Shown: positions 22,801-34,479 of the stretch, piece by piece
How positions within the stretch are numbered: the stretch's first letter is position 1
How the letters are laid out: each line of letters starts with the position of its first letter
NCBI GenBank assembly: GCA_944548615.1
Contig: OX155973.1
Coordinates: 6,617,326 to 6,681,325 of the forward strand
Source of the DNA: Micropterix aruncella
Lineage: Eukaryota > Arthropoda > Insecta > Lepidoptera > Micropterigidae
Reading direction: 5' to 3'
Length of the DNA: 64,000 bases
Program-made: the position numbers and the translations under genes
Notes under the pieces: generated by a model
Told to the model about the DNA's origin: nothing
The model's input: only the letters and a program-made list of their open reading frames with translations
Databases searched by the model: none

Positions 22801-25800
22801 AACTTTAGATTTTTCTGTAATATCAGACAAAGCTCAAAGTTCTGGTGTGATTTCTAAAGAAGTGTAATGTAGTAATAAAGTTATTTTAAAAGAATTTCAT
22901 AGAAAAAAAAACCATAAGTAGTCACAAATTAAAAATTAAAAAATTTTTTTTTTACGAGAATACATAAAATTTTTCTTGGCTGAGTAAATAAATAATTTTG
23001 TATGCAAATAAGTAAAAAAAAATGGTTTTGGTAAAGCATTTAATAAAGAACATAACTGTATTTACAATTTTTGCATATTTTACGTATTTTGTGACAAAAA
23101 AATCGAAATGATTTTATAGGCGAGTTTTTTCAGTTCGCCAATTTTGTAATATTTATTCATTATTATCTTAATTGTTTTACGAGATAAAGTTATAATGTTT
23201 TATATTTCAAATTTCAATGCGGTCATTTTACAGTTATTCTTTTTATGATCGGTGTAGTGGTTTACAAGTTATGGCCGTTTGTATCAAGGTCGTCGACTCG
23301 CGTCGATTTTACGCCCGAATATGTCGCGCGCAAAAGTGATAGCTGAATTTTTACTTCGCGAGAGGAGGGGTTAAACATATTCTCCCAGTCCACGCAATCA
23401 AAAGCTCTGGCATAGTCGATGAAACAGAGAGCCATTGGAATATTAAACTCCCTGCATTTCTCTATAAGTTGGCGAATGTTCGGTTTACATTCTGTGAAAA
23501 TAATCTAACCTTCAGATATATTCTAGCTTATTTCTTTTGGGCAGGGTGGGTATAATAGTTTAGAATAGAGTGAAACCAAGTGTTGTTTAAATGCCATCTG
23601 AACACTCTTGCTGTTTTGCTGTCGATACATAACAAACACTTTTTATTATTTTTTCGCGGTATGCGGGTGGGGGTTGTCTGCTTGCCGGGAAAGTCTTGGG
23701 GTGACACAACCAATTTTTTTGTATTTTCAGACACGTATTGATAGACTGCAGGGCGCCGATTCCAATGCACTCGAAGAGAAAGTCAGACAACACTACGGTT
23801 CCGAAGATGCCGGGGAAGACGACAACGCCGTTGCAGGACATGTAAGTACATTTTTTTTTTTTTTTTAAATTGTTTTGAGAAAAAGTTCCATTTTTCAAGA
23901 ATTCATTCGCGGTGATTTTTATCTTCCACTTCTATTTTTATGTATTTAGTAGTGTTTAACGTATTTGTAGCATGTTTATTCTTATGTCATCAAATGATTA
24001 TTTAAATAGTTTTTTTTTTTTGTAACAAACATTTTATTTTTGTTTTTATAATAAACACAGTATTGAACAAGCACGCATGAAATAAACATTCACCTTAGAA
24101 CAGGGCCGGCCTAGTTGGGTGACGTTGCCAATGGACTATGCAATTTAGTAATTTTCTGCTATTTATTCAATGTTTAAAACATTTTTGTGCATAGTTCCTA
24201 AGATAAATTATTTCAAATTATTTTTGAATTATTTGATAAATAAATAAATAAATAAGTTCTGTAAATTGTATGCTCGTTAAGGATCTTGTGTATTTCCATA
24301 GCGTCAGTGACATAACTAGGGTCTGCTACATCCCCACCAAGGAGGTGAATTACTTCCCTCTCCTCACCTCACTATACTCACTCTACTCTTTCGTGTCATT
24401 CATTCAGACATGCCTTATTATTTGTATAATCTCTTCTCTCCACTTATCTCTAATTAATTTAATCATCTCTTTTGCAGATGGATTTGAGTACTTTTATTTC
24501 AAAATCGCAGTGCGAATGCCTCAACGAATCGGATGATCATCCTCTAGCTGGCGCTCTCACTTCTCAAGATGGACATCTGGAGAGTGACTGCGATGAGCAA
24601 CTCATTGTATCCGTGACTTTTAATCAGGTAAACAAATGCTCCGGCAAGCCGAACAATGAATGAATGAGTGATATGGCCGGAGATTCCTCGTTGCTCTAGA
24701 CGGTCGCGGGCGGTTGCATTGTACGGTCCCGGCTGCGCGGGAAATGCGTGATTATGGACTTGTGCGGGTCAATACTGATCGACAATGCCCAATTCGGCAC
24801 GGGAGCCGCTTCAGTATAACTCTTTAGATATAGCTCTTGTAAGATATAACTCTTTACTCCTTATCTCGGAAGACGGCTCGTATTGTAGAATTAACTGTTC
24901 CATATGAATCAAATATCCCAAAAGACCACAATTACAAATTAAATAAATACCATGATCTCGCTTATACTATCACCCGGAACGGCTTCACTGTTCACCTTCA
25001 TTACATTACATTTACACTACATTTTCGTTGTGTCCAATTGACGGCTAAAGACCGCTCTTGGACGTCTCAAAATAATTGGGTTAGGTAGTAAGTCTCGTTA
25101 CTACTCTTTACTGAACATACATAGGTAGTCAACAATTAACTACTAGATTGTCGAACTATAAATAATAAAAATAGAAGCCTAATATTTGAAGTAGCTAGTA
25201 ATTCGAAAAGATACGTAGTAAAATTATTCATCGTAATATTCAAATTGTCAGTAAAATGTTAAATAATCAAATTACAGCTACGTTATGCATTTTAAACTAA
25301 AAGTACAGATATAAGGCCATATAAAAAAATCAGACAATAAGGCTCTACTTTTTTAAGTAATTTAAATGGGCACAATATTTGAAAAATCATGGCCTTCAAA
25401 TTCGGCCAGATTATAGAAAGGGTGGCCTATCAGCATCTCCTTGATGTTTTTTTTTAATTGTATGTCCTCCAGCTGTTTAAATTTTGTAGGGAGTTTATTA
25501 TAGAATTTAATGCTAAGGTACAAGTAGCTTTCCTGTACTTTTGCCAGTCGTATTTGGGGTATGCATAAAAGGGAGGTACCGCGGGTATGATGCGAGTGAA
25601 TGTCTCCATTAATTGCAGTTTCTGCGAGGTGCTGTCTAGCATACATTAAACACTGGTATATGAACGCCGAATACATAGTCATTACCCTTGCCTTGCTGAA
25701 ATATTCTTTGCATGAGATCCTAGTCGTTACCTGATACATGCTGCGCAGTGCTCTCTTTTGCAAAAGAAAGATTCTTTTACTGGTTGCGGCATTTCCCCAA

Positions 25801-28800
25801 GCATTCACACGGTGGAATTGGCGTTCGTGGCCTGCCAGCTAAATCTCTGCCAGCCAAATCTCTGTTTCATCTCTTGAAAGATTTGGTCTGTCCAGGAAAA
25901 TAATCAATTTCTTTGAAAAAATATTTAATACTTCAATTTCCGCATCTCAAATTTTATGGCTTCGCAGAAGGAGTGAATGGGTGGTATGGTTGGCTCGTCT
26001 GCAACAGCCGAACTCGATACCTCAGCCAATTATAACGATATAGATCGATGTATCAGCTGTGAGGCGATTACACATACTTAGGGACAGCACAGTCCAAAGT
26101 CCAGCTCTGCCAACATGCACATAAAAAGCCAACGCCTTAGTTAGATAGTTAGTTAGTCTGGGCTTTTTCCCGCACTTGGCCTCTTGATTGGGCCGTTGTG
26201 CATGGCTCATGTTTCTATTTATGTTACTCCAGCCAACCCAGGCTGTCCCAGAAGGTTAGCAGCCTGTTTGGGTTGCTACAGGCCTCCGGGACAGATGCTG
26301 GAGATTGTAGTATTCTTGCCCGTTGCTCTGCCACGCTCCTGCATTCCATGAGCACATGCTGTGGCGTTTCTTCTTCCTCCATGCATCCTCTGCATAGAGG
26401 GCTGTCTGTCACACCTATGGTAAACAGGTGTTTGTTTAGGGAACAGTGGCCTGTCATAGTACCTATGACTTTACGGATTTTGTCCCTTTTTAATCTGGTG
26501 AGGTTGCGGGCAAGTTTTTTGGACGCTTCCGGAACCGCGTTCTTTGTTTGCCTGCATCCTGCGTTCTTTTTCCATTCTGTAAGGTGGGTTTCTTCGGTGT
26601 TCCTGCGTAGCCATGTTTTTATTTGGGCCTGGGGAATGGGCATCAAGGGTTCCGGTCCATATAATATTTCCTTTGATCCCCTTTTGGCCAGTTCGTCTGC
26701 CGCGTCGTTTCCCAGTGAGTCGCTGTGCCCTTTAATCCATTGTAGGGTCACTCTATTTGACCCTGCAATGGATTGAAGCGCATTGAAGCCAACGCCTTAC
26801 TGCGAGCATAGTAAAATTAAAACAGTATAACACCTCCATAGTACGCACCGATTCCGCACTCATACAAGTGCCCGTTGTCCGTACGTTACCACTACATAGA
26901 TTCTCGGGCAGTCGGTGCTAGTCAGTCAAAACTGTCGCGTGACAGATAAGTATACAAAACTGGAATGTTTTCTGTACAGGCTGAATGCAACCTATCAGAA
27001 ATTGCATTTACGAGTATTTAATTTAGGTTACGAAATTACATTTACAAGGTAACATTTATTGTTCATTTGCGTAGGTATGTATGTGTCTAGGTAAGTAGGT
27101 GCATAGGTATGTAAGTGCGTAGGTAGGTAGGTAGATGTCTTTTTGTTAAGTACCTACTTTAACCTACTAAAATGTAGGTATTTTGAACACATGCAACAAG
27201 TGATGAATGCTGTCACACAAAGTCAGCACTAAGTCATATATTCTGTTACAGTACAATTTTGGGAACCGACTCTTGATCTATAAACCAAAAATACATAAAC
27301 GTACATAATATTTATAAAGAATTGCATTTCTCCTTTAACCCTTGGAGTAAATAAGTATTTTCATGGATGCATCTGTCTCTTTTGCAGGATTTTCGGCGAC
27401 ATCGACTTAAAGTACTATAACTACGAAACTACTCCACCAATCATAAAAAGAACAACTGCACAATGATTGCATTGAAATTTCGAATATAGAATATTGAAAT
27501 ATCATTTTGTAAAACAATTAGATAATTATGAATAAATATGAGAACGTCAAAGAAATGAAAAAAACGCGCGACCAGATTTGGTCGACTCGTACTCAACGGA
27601 TAATTGTTTCGCGACCAGATTTGGTTGACTCATACTCAACGGGTTAATGGGATCACAACTTGTCAATTGTGTATTTGTTGTGGCACCTGGTGGTTCCGCG
27701 AAGCGTAGTTACTTATTTTGAAAACGGGCTCGAGATGTCCTACTAATGTTATTTTATATTTTAATATTATTTTATATATATTTTGATTAATATTTTAATT
27801 TTATGTTCTATTTAATATTACACGGTTGGCTGTAAGAAATCGCGAAACGATAAGCCCGCCGTTTGTACTAAGTTAAAATAGAATTTAAGTTTTCTTTACC
27901 AATGTAATTATTTTTGTTAGTACAACAAAGGTATTTTTCATTTCATTTCATTTCATAATCTATATCTATCTAGGTCATAAATTTATAAAAAAACGTGCAT
28001 AAAATAAATTTCAATCACAAGCTTATTTGAAAACACTTACCGTTTTGAAGACATAGTGAAAGTTAATTACGCTAATACGAATTAAAATAGAAAAGCACTT
28101 CAAAATTATGATCATAAGATAATTATCTATGCACCGAAACACTGTCAAACGATGATCACTGCGGCGATTGGTAAACAATTAGCAAAAGTTATCTGCTCGT
28201 TAATATTTTTAAATTGAGGGTTTTTGTTTTTGATCTTTATAACGATCGGTCGTTGTAAATGGGCTAATGAAATAAATAAGTGTAAATTTTGGCTAAGATT
28301 TAGGTTTCTTTTTTAAGAAAGTTTTTTTTTTGCAGGGTGTGAAGTTGCACTCATTAAAAATCAAGGGTCCGAAAGACAAAGGGCCGAAAACGGTGCGGAT
28401 TTTCATCAACCAACCAAATACGTTGGACTTCGACCAGGCCGGAGGGAATGCGGCAGTTCAGGAATTAGAGTAAGTAACAAGTTTGGTTTTATTTATAACT
28501 AGTAACTGGTGAGGTTTAGAGCAGCGGCTCTCAACCTTTTTGAGGTTAGTATCCGGGAGCTAATGGGCTCTGTTGCAGATTGGCCACTAAGACCCATCCG
28601 GCGGCCTCTACGCAGAAGTGCGAGCCAGGGTAGGACGCTGGCCTGCGGGTTAGTCTCCCCTAGGAGTCAACCAATCGGGTGCTCCTAGATGGTTTACACA
28701 CCATACGGCGTCGGCCAATCGATTGTACATTCCGACTAACAGCCGGAGGAGTCTGGAAACAGTAATGTTTCCGATAGAGCGGGGGTAGTTTGTTAACCTT

Positions 28801-31800
28801 ACGGCAACTGCTCTTGAAGCGACCATTCGGCCACTCGATCCCTGTGAAGAACCGGGCAAAGGATGCCGTGGTCCGTGATAGATTCGGTAGACACCGTATA
28901 AACTCCACGTAAGGGAGAGGATCGCGCAAGCGTCCTCGGAAAATTTATTGGGGAAAACTTGTGTTATTATACGATAACGCACGGTGTCACTCAGCGCATA
29001 TCACTCCACGATTCTTAAAAGTAGTTTGGAGATCATGGACTGGCCAGCCCTCAGTCCAGACCTGAATCCCATCGAGAATTTGTGAGACGAACTCAAACGA
29101 AGGGTCCGAGCCAGAGATCCGGCACCTTGGAATATCCACGAGCTCAAGACAGCGTTGTTAGAGGCATGGGATGGGATTCCTCAAAACTTTATCAAAAAAC
29201 TGATCAGGTCGATGAGGAACCGCATGCGAGCTGTCATCAGGGCTAGGGGGGGGGGGGGGGTATAAAACTAAATATTAATTTAATAAATGTTCTTTCTTAT
29301 GTTTAAAAATCTGTTTTAATTTAATTTTAAATATCCCCAGTTTTCCACTCCTAAACATCCATTTTACTCCCATTTTAAATTTTATTTAATTAATAAAAAA
29401 AAAATACTTGGACGATTTCTATGCTTATGGTATTAACGGATAGCTAACAAATTGGAGGTTTTAAAAATATAAATTTGTATGCATCTACTCAGCCTTTTTT
29501 CGTTAAAAACCAGTTTTTTTTGCTCGCTGAGCAGGTGAGTCGATTTAGTTGCTCGTGAGTGTATAATGCACACAGCTCATAACAATACCAATAACTATTA
29601 CTCTCATAGTTTTCGCGCCATACCGGTAGACCGCTTACATGGTGGCGCCCAATGTACAAGCTGGCGCAAAACCTCTACATTCCGTTCACTTTAAGAAATA
29701 GGTATTAGAAAAATTTCTAGGCATTCATATTGATAGCAATCTGCAATGGTCGACTCACCTAGAAAAATTGAGCAAAAAATTAAGTAGCGCCACATTTGCC
29801 ATAAAAAAAATCAAATTGTTATGTGGCTTTGAAGCTTCCAAATCTGTCTCCCTTGCCTATTTCCATTCCATATTAAGTTATGGCCTCATGTTCTGGGGAA
29901 TGGCGGCAAATGGTATAAGGATCTTTCGCCTACAAAAACGAGCGATTAGAAATCTGTTCTTAATATCTTCGCTAACATCTTGCAAGCAGTACTTCATCGA
30001 GTCTGGTATCATGACTTTGTACGCGCGTATATATACCAAAACATCATGTATACGAGAAAAAATATCGAGACTACCTCAACTAACTCAAATATTCATTCGC
30101 ATAATACGCGAAATAAAGAGGACTTGCGTCATTTTAAGGTGGGTCTGAGTAAGGTTCGGAATAGCTTTCTCTGCCAATCTTACTTATTCTACAACAAGCT
30201 TCCATTACACATCAGGGGCCTTGGGGAGGTCCACTTTAAGAAAAGGGTACAGGGTATTTTGATTAAAAATCCCCATTTATAGCATTGAGGATTTCGACAA
30301 TATCAATTTTTCGCAGCTCTATTGACCTACTTGACTATTATTATTCCTTATTCTTTCTATTATTGTCTATTTTACAATTGCGTTTTTTCCCCTTCTAACT
30401 ATTGGCTATTGACTATTATTATTATTACTGAGTTTTTTGTATTTGTGTTTTTTCTTTAAATATCTTCCCGTGTGATAATTTGCGAAATTATCCAATATTT
30501 GTTTGATTATTTAGTACTACTGTCCACATAAAAATTCTACGAAATTATGTAAGAATTTTGATTGAAAATATTGGAAAATGTTGTTTCTTCTATATAACCT
30601 AGAAAATCTGCGCTTGGATGTTCAACGTTCATACCTTGCAATACCGACGTTCATACCTTATACCCTAATAGGTATATATTTAAATATTATACTTTTTATT
30701 TTTGACAGTTTTTGACATAACCAATTGTTGGAATTCCTATCAACAGGTTTGAAATAAAAAAAATAAAAATAATTCTATGAGTTAAAAAACAAATTAGCTA
30801 TTGCATTTTTTTCTTCGGTTTCTTGCTTTTATTTCCGTTGTCACCGTTGTCCAAAAACTACGTTCACCCTGTGCTGCATTGCAGGCTTGTAGTCGTATTT
30901 CAGATTGAAAATGCTAAATTTCATATTCGTATTACAGATAAAAAGTGCCTGAAATTTTCTAATTCACTGACTAATCCCTGATGATTAGTGATTAGGAATT
31001 TAGTTAGATCCAATAAATACGATTTTGGTAATAATTTCATTTTGTCACAACAATGATCCCAATCCTTGTCCCTTTATCTTTACCCCTCAGAAAACCCCAT
31101 TTTATCCCTTTGCGGTTAATACTTTTCCTCATCCATGTTTCTAAATTTAATTTCTTTATTTTAAATTAATTTCATTCATAGTTCACAGTAATCTATAGTA
31201 AAATGGATAACGTGTACAATTAAAATGTCATAGACAAAAAACCAGAAGCAAAAAAGTGATAACATTGATATGCCAGAAACTGTTGCCAGTGATCCTATTT
31301 TAATGTCACCTAACTAGGCTATAATTTGTTCTCTTGTTTAATAACCCTTGGAGTAAATGGGTATTTTCATGGATGCATCTGTCTCTTTTGCAGGATTTTC
31401 GGCGACATCGACCTTAAAGTACTATAACTACGAAACTACTACACCAATCATAAAAAGAACAACTGCACAATGATTGCATTGAAATTTCGAATATAGAATA
31501 TTGAAATATCATTTTGTAAAACAATTAGATAATTATGAATAAATATGAGAACGTCAAAGAAGTGAAAAAAACGCGGAACCAGATCTGGTCGTATCATACT
31601 CAACGGATAATTGTTTCACAACCAGATTTGGTCGTATCATACTCAACGGGTTAAATTGGTGTAAATATAATAATATTTATGAATCAATGTTTGTTTGTTT
31701 GTTTGTTTCTACTCTTTATCGTGAAATCACAATGGGCGGGTTTTTTTGTCATATAACAATCTCTTACAACCATCCCTACTATGACGTGTGCGTGTAACAC

Positions 31801-33567
31801 GTGTGTAAGTGTGTGTCTTGTTATTGCATTCGATCGACAGAATGCGACCTAAATAATCCTTATTAGCTAGACAATCAAAGAAAAATTTAAAAGATAATGT
31901 TTATCCTCGTAAGTCCTGACATTTTTAAAATAATGTTTTATTTAGTGTTGACCTATTTTCCTTTAACCCCTAGAGCCCCGATTGGCCGATATCGGCCACA
32001 ACACGATTCAGCGTGACGGCCCCGTTTTAATTTTATTTTAATTTATTTTAATTTTATTTGTTTTATTATGTTTTATTATGGTACAGTGGTTTGGCAGTAA
32101 TTAATGTTTTGGTGAGATAGTGTCATAATTCAATTTTTTTACTAACTTTTACTACAATTTTTTGGGACATCAACTTGTCAATCGGCCGAGGGGCCGAGGC
32201 CTGAAGGATTAAAAAGCATAAACCTAGAATTGTGATTCAGACGGGAAATATATTTTCTCAACATGGCGCCTACTACCATAGACTAAAGCGAATGAATGTA
32301 CTCTTCAGTGCTGCCATCTCACTAAAGTAATATCGATAAATGGTTGAAAAATTTTTCAGGCTGAAAATGGCACGTTCGCTAACGATTTAAAATGTCAGGT
32401 CTGAGTAGACTAATTTGTGTTTTTTATAGTACGAAAGGACTTACCAGGTTAATTGGTTATTTTTATTTAGTATTACAAGTGTATTGAAAAGTCCCATAAA
32501 CGCGATTACGTAATATGTGGATGACCTCTTTCTCGAAACCTGTCATCTATCTGGCTGACTTCATCGGATAACCGGTTAATCCTGCAGATTCCACGGAACG
32601 GTGTCAACGGTCTCCAACATCAGTCTCTTAAGCTATGTCCACACTGTGCCTTTTTTCGTTCAACAAGGGCATGCGTTATAGCGCAGTCAACAGCGCACGT
32701 GAGGCATGCCCTTGGCGCATGTCTTAAATCAGTTGAAAGCATAGCGCGCGCTGCGACGCACGCGTTCCCGCGGTCCGTGGATTTCTGTTCAACATAGCGT
32801 TCAACATCAAGATGGCGGACGATATTACTTTACAGTTTATTGAAGACTACAGAAATTTTCCACAACTTTAGGACCAAAATAACAAACTTTACAATAATAA
32901 AATAAAAAGAAATGATGGTCTGCAAGTTTTGGCTACGAAATACAACATGGACGTTGATGGAGTTAACGAGAAGATCAAAGTCTTCGGTCATAAAAGGCCG
33001 ATCGAAATTGTTTTCGGACATGCGTGTAAAGTTTTTAAAAAGAATATCTTTATCTTCTCGCAGTTCATGCATAATTACATTATTTCGATCCATCTTCGAG
33101 CCCACAACGTGCGCTTGGTTCTCTTTTGTTTTCTAGATTTTCTCATCGCCGAGTAGGCCGCACATAGTAGAATCATCTCGTCGCACATGTTATACTGAAC
33201 GATAATAACGACTCCGGTCGGATGACGCACGGACATGATGCATTCAACAGTTGCTTGCCCTAAAGGATAGTTGGATAGAATGATGAAGGGAAAGTTGAAG
33301 ATGAAAGGGGCACAGCGTGGACATAGCTATACAACTAAATGTCAACTTTATTCCAGTTTGACGGAGTCCGATCTGGAGGGGAACCCGGTGCCGCTGCGCT
33401 TCGTGAAGTTCCAGAACGTGCAGAACATCCAGCTGTTCGTGAAGGACAACCAGTCGGGCGCGGAGCTCACCCGCGTGGACCAGCTGGCCTTCTACGGCTC
33501 GCCCATCAACTTCACCAACATGGGCGACTTCAAGCGGATCGCCGGCAAGAAAGGAGAGAGCCACTGA
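16835..33567 (+). CDS. TXNL1: Thioredoxin-like protein 1 (thioredoxin + PITH domains)
   Basis: Six exons join in phase: 16835-16932, 19195-19351, 23731-23841, 24478-24627, 28336-28469 and 33357-33567. All have GT-AG introns. They encode 286 aa, and animal TXNL1 is about 289 aa. Residues 1-105 form a thioredoxin fold with an active site WCPPC, where most family members have WCGPC, and the cis-Pro segment TAMPTFMFF. Residues about 120-286 form the PITH domain (CECLNESD, LESDCDEQLIVSVTFNQ, LHSLKIKGP, LRFVKFQNVQN) and the family C-terminus GKKGESH. TXNL1 is a cytosolic redox protein that associates with the 19S proteasome. Introns hold many TEs, but the coding exons are clean. The last exon is distinctly GC-rich compared with its surroundings. 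Confidence 0.95.
16933..18090 (+). other. TXNL1 intron 1, first part
   Basis: AT-rich intron. I see no coding pattern and no repeat shared with the rest of the window, apart from short homopolymers. Confidence 0.5.
18095..18430. repeat. Dispersed repeat U (copy 1)
   Basis: About 330 bp align with 58475-58785, including the shared block CTAAATGTCAATAAATTAAC followed by ATAAATATATCGTGTTTA. The type of element is unknown; no TIR or coding pattern was found. Confidence 0.6.
18574..18833. mobile_element. TTAA-flanked MITE, family T1 (copy 1)
   Basis: TTAA lies on both sides (18570-18573 and 18834-18837), with ends CCCGTTGAGTA and CCNTTGGAGTA. It is inverted relative to copies at 27339-27643, 31345-31650 and 34203-34479. 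The body contains two nearly identical units around AACCAAATCTGGTCGCG. Confidence 0.8.
18855..19040 (-). mobile_element. Jockey/CR1-type RT C-terminal fragment
   Basis: The minus strand reads FDLFRLPRFKTNASRNGVLT and RCCDLYN, the conserved C-terminal signature of lepidopteran Jockey/CR1-like ORF2 proteins. The rest of the element is lost. Confidence 0.5.
19421..20100 (+). mobile_element. hAT element remnant with 8-bp TSD
   Basis: Ends CAGCGGTTTCCAAAGTGTGG and, inverted, CAGGGGTTCCCAAACTTATT flank 680 bp. Flanking octamers CTTTAGAG (19413-19420) and CTCTAGAG (20101-20108) match at 7 of 8. The interior keeps the last codons of a hAT transposase around 19760-19868. It is inserted 69 bp after the exon 2 donor of TXNL1. 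Confidence 0.85.
20556..21192 (-). mobile_element. Repeat S, near full-length copy inside the RTE element
   Basis: It interrupts the RTE frame between RLSTFGG and RRVLQFFGH, which defines its extent to about 640 bp. Its terminal part carries the ACGGG-x-CCCGT stem and TGTAGTCGACA. Relatives: 1-119, 28555-28935, 39080-39383, 41996-42636, 49503-49577 and 51436-52092. Class is unresolved (SINE-like or Helitron-like). Confidence 0.7.
22018..23374. mobile_element. TTAA-type element inserted in the RTE frame
   Basis: It separates the RTE blocks DWENM and LRSDRVK. The right end reads, inverted, TTAACCCCTCCTCTCGCGAA and matches the inverted right end of the MITE at 59165-59499 (AATCGCGAAGTAAAAATTCAG shared in part). 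The left end lacks a clear TTAA. A 72-aa ORF at 22092-22310 has a Cys-rich end (FCEMCDKNGVCALCECN); a piggyBac C-terminal Cys motif is one possibility, but this is weak. Confidence 0.4.
24850..26000 (+). mobile_element. Old R2-like fragment (copy G), split by a non-LTR insertion
   Basis: 24850-25000 and 25804-26000 together align with the endonuclease and C-terminal part of family 1 (RLE block with VELTVP, then VHLH, then GVRGLPAKSL). It is much more diverged than copies B-D. The break is the insertion at 25001-25803. Confidence 0.7.
25001..25803 (-). mobile_element. Jockey/CR1-type non-LTR 3' fragment nested in copy G
   Basis: The minus strand encodes about 148 residues with IFLLQKRALRSMYQVTTRIS and FYNKLPTKFKQLED, the typical RT C-terminus, then a 3' UTR. 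The short TSD TTCA lies at 24997-25000 and 25804-25807. Removing it restores the R2-like sequence. Confidence 0.75.
26140..26785 (-). mobile_element. RNase H-bearing non-LTR element 3' end (copy 1) with 14-bp TSD
   Basis: The minus-strand frame covers the end of an RNase H domain (TLQWIKGHSDSLGNDAADEL) and a C-terminal zinc motif (LCRGC, then HVLMEC). This layout fits I/R1/LOA-type elements. Both sides carry AAGCCAACGCCTTA (26126-26139 and 26786-26799). The target is a piece of repeat S. A second copy is at 48013-48378. Confidence 0.85.
26800..27338 (+). other. TXNL1 intron 4 sequence without recognised gene
   Basis: AT-rich DNA with a GTAGGTA-type simple repeat near 27070-27135. No coding pattern is visible. 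Confidence 0.5.
27339..27643. mobile_element. TTAA-flanked MITE, family T1 (copy 2)
   Basis: TTAA at 27335-27338 and 27644-27647. Ends CCCTTGGAGTA and, inverted, CCCGTTGAGTA. It is the fullest copy of the family, about 305 bp. Confidence 0.85.
27680..27955 (+). mobile_element. Non-LTR 3' UTR with (ATTTC)n tail
   Basis: A block around GGCTGTAAGAAATCGCGAAA and GTTAGTACAACAAAGG, followed by a short ATTTC microsatellite at 27936-27955, matches the 3' ends of lepidopteran CR1/Jockey-like elements. No ORF remains. Confidence 0.45.
28555..28935 (+). repeat. Repeat S, truncated copy in TXNL1 intron 5
   Basis: Starts at the conserved GGAGCTAATGGGCTC end and aligns for about 380 bp with 51436-51830, then joins a Tc1 fragment. 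A hAT-like end (CAGCGGCTCTCAACC) lies just upstream at 28522. Confidence 0.65.
28940..29272 (+). pseudogene. Tc1-type transposase 3' fragment
   Basis: The frame reads WPALSPDLNPIENL, then a stop in place of the Trp, then DELKRRVRARDPAP and IRSMRNRMRAVIRARGG. This is the DD34E Tc1 catalytic block and C-terminus. A run of about 14 G follows. The in-frame stop and the missing N-terminal half make it dead. Confidence 0.8.
29690..30290 (+). mobile_element. Jockey/CR1-type non-LTR RT C-terminal fragment
   Basis: The frame reads LGIHIDSNLQWSTHL, then ILSYGLMFWGMAANG, LQKRAIRNLF, and after a frameshift near 30020 FYNKLPLHIRGL. This is the thumb and C-terminal region of the RT, 5'-truncated. Confidence 0.7.
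30291..31344 (+). other. TXNL1 intron 5 sequence without recognised gene
   Basis: AT-rich intron. A conserved-looking ORF or repeat could not be identified. Confidence 0.5.
31345..31650. mobile_element. TTAA-flanked MITE, family T1 (copy 3)
   Basis: The same ends and body as 27339-27643. The right flank is TTAA (31651-31654); the left flank reads TTAATAACCC, so the boundary is shifted by a few bases. Confidence 0.8.
31967..32208. mobile_element. TTAA-flanked MITE, family T2 (copy 2)
   Basis: Inverted copy of 2963-3223, with TTAA at 31963-31966 and 32209-32212. Landmarks are GATATCGGCCACAACACGAT and GGGGCCGAGGCCTGAAGG. Confidence 0.8.
32630..33240 (-). mobile_element. PIF/Harbinger remnant in TXNL1 intron 5
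   Basis: The minus strand at 32990-33105 reads HELREDKDILFKNFTRMSEN, the N-terminal signature of Harbinger nucleases, then decays. The left edge near 32630 begins GCTATGTCCACACTGTGCC and has GC-rich subterminal repeats of GCATGCCCTTG. It ends shortly before TXNL1 exon 6. Confidence 0.55.
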
Positions 33568-33650
33568 CTACTGTTCCTTCCCGAGCGGATCCATTGTATT
33601 TATAACCACGGGTGTGCGATCGTGAGAGAGTGCATTTTTAATTCATTTTT

Positions 33651-33656
33651 AATAAA
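33651..33656 (+). terminator. TXNL1 polyadenylation signal
   Basis: AATAAA lies 84 bp after the TXNL1 stop codon, a normal distance for an insect 3' UTR. Confidence 0.7.
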
Positions 33657-33659
33657 ATG

Positions 33660-34198
33660 CATTACGTGATCTGTCGTTTTTGTGTTTGCGGGGACGTAAA
33701 ATTCAACGACGAAAATGGCACTTATATAGGTTTTCTCAAAAGGGAGCGCTGGGTTTTAATTTGCCGCCGTTTTGTTTGGGCGAGTAGCACGGTGATTTTT
33801 CGTCAACGGCCGTCGTGTACAGACCGCGCGATTAGAAGTTATGGAGAAATATTCAATCGAGCGACGTTTAATTATTGCGAAAATTCAATTTTCGCTCGCA
33901 ATAATGCGTCAAATGAATCGACAGTTCGCCGTTGAATTTAAAAAAATGAGACGATATTCACGCCGGTCGGTCCCTCGAAAACGTAACCCTGCAGTGAGTT
34001 TACTCGGTTCTTCGCAGATCAGTGTCTTTTCTAAGTCGGTACGGGGTGGGTGGGTGACACTTTTTATGTTAAAACTGGAAGATCGCTAGTTCTGCTTATA
34101 GAAAAGTGTAAGTGTGTGTGACTTTCTTCTTTGAGAAGGTGAGTAAAATTTGTTTTTTTTATCATGACCATAAATCAAAATGTGTCCTTATTTATCAT
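33660..34198 (+). other. Downstream of TXNL1, no recognised gene
   Basis: Contains an 82-codon basic ORF (33841-34089) beginning MEKYSIERRLIIAKIQF. It has no recognisable domain, and I cannot support it as a gene. Confidence 0.4.
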
Positions 34199-34202
34199 TT
34201 AA

Positions 34203-34479
34203 CCCTTGGAGTAAATGGGTATTTTCATGGATGCATGGAGACTTAAAGTACTATAACTACGAAACTACTACACCAATCATAAAAAGAACAACTGCACAAT
34301 GATTGCATTGAAATTTCGAATATAGAATATTGAAATATCATTTTGTAAAACAATTAGATAATTATGAATAAATATGAGAACGTCAAAGAAGTGAAAAAAA
34401 CGCGCGACCAGATTTGGTCGACTCGTACTCAACGGATAATTGTTTCGCGACCAGATTTGGTTGACTCATACTCAACGGG
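34203..34479. mobile_element. TTAA-flanked MITE, family T1 (copy 4, internally deleted)
   Basis: TTAA at 34199-34202 and 34480-34483. It lacks about 30 bp of the body after GCATGGATGCAT that the other copies have. Confidence 0.85.

Larger units (their letters stand above)
20230..23520 (-). mobile_element. RTE-type non-LTR retrotransposon, broken by insertions
   Basis: From right to left the minus strand reads RT pieces: FNIPMALCFIDYARAFDCVD (23400-23485), LRSDRVKVMRDMGIPNHLIF (21940-22015), the catalytic FADD motif at about 21740, KDFVYLGSMICNDGN, and FLYASETWTLK. After a repeat-S insertion comes RRVLQFFGHVARRNPENLEK (20470-20539). Order and content match RTE-type ORF2 C-terminal halves. Two insertions (about 22018-23374 and 20556-21192) and frameshifts disable it. 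Confidence 0.75.

Noticed and set aside
33244..33605. ORFs antisense and in other frames over TXNL1 exon 6
   Set aside because: They are shadows of the GC-rich coding exon; the real frame is fixed by the PITH domain and splice phase.
33841..34089. 82-aa basic ORF after TXNL1
   Set aside because: A weak resemblance to transposase N-termini is not enough; no other support.
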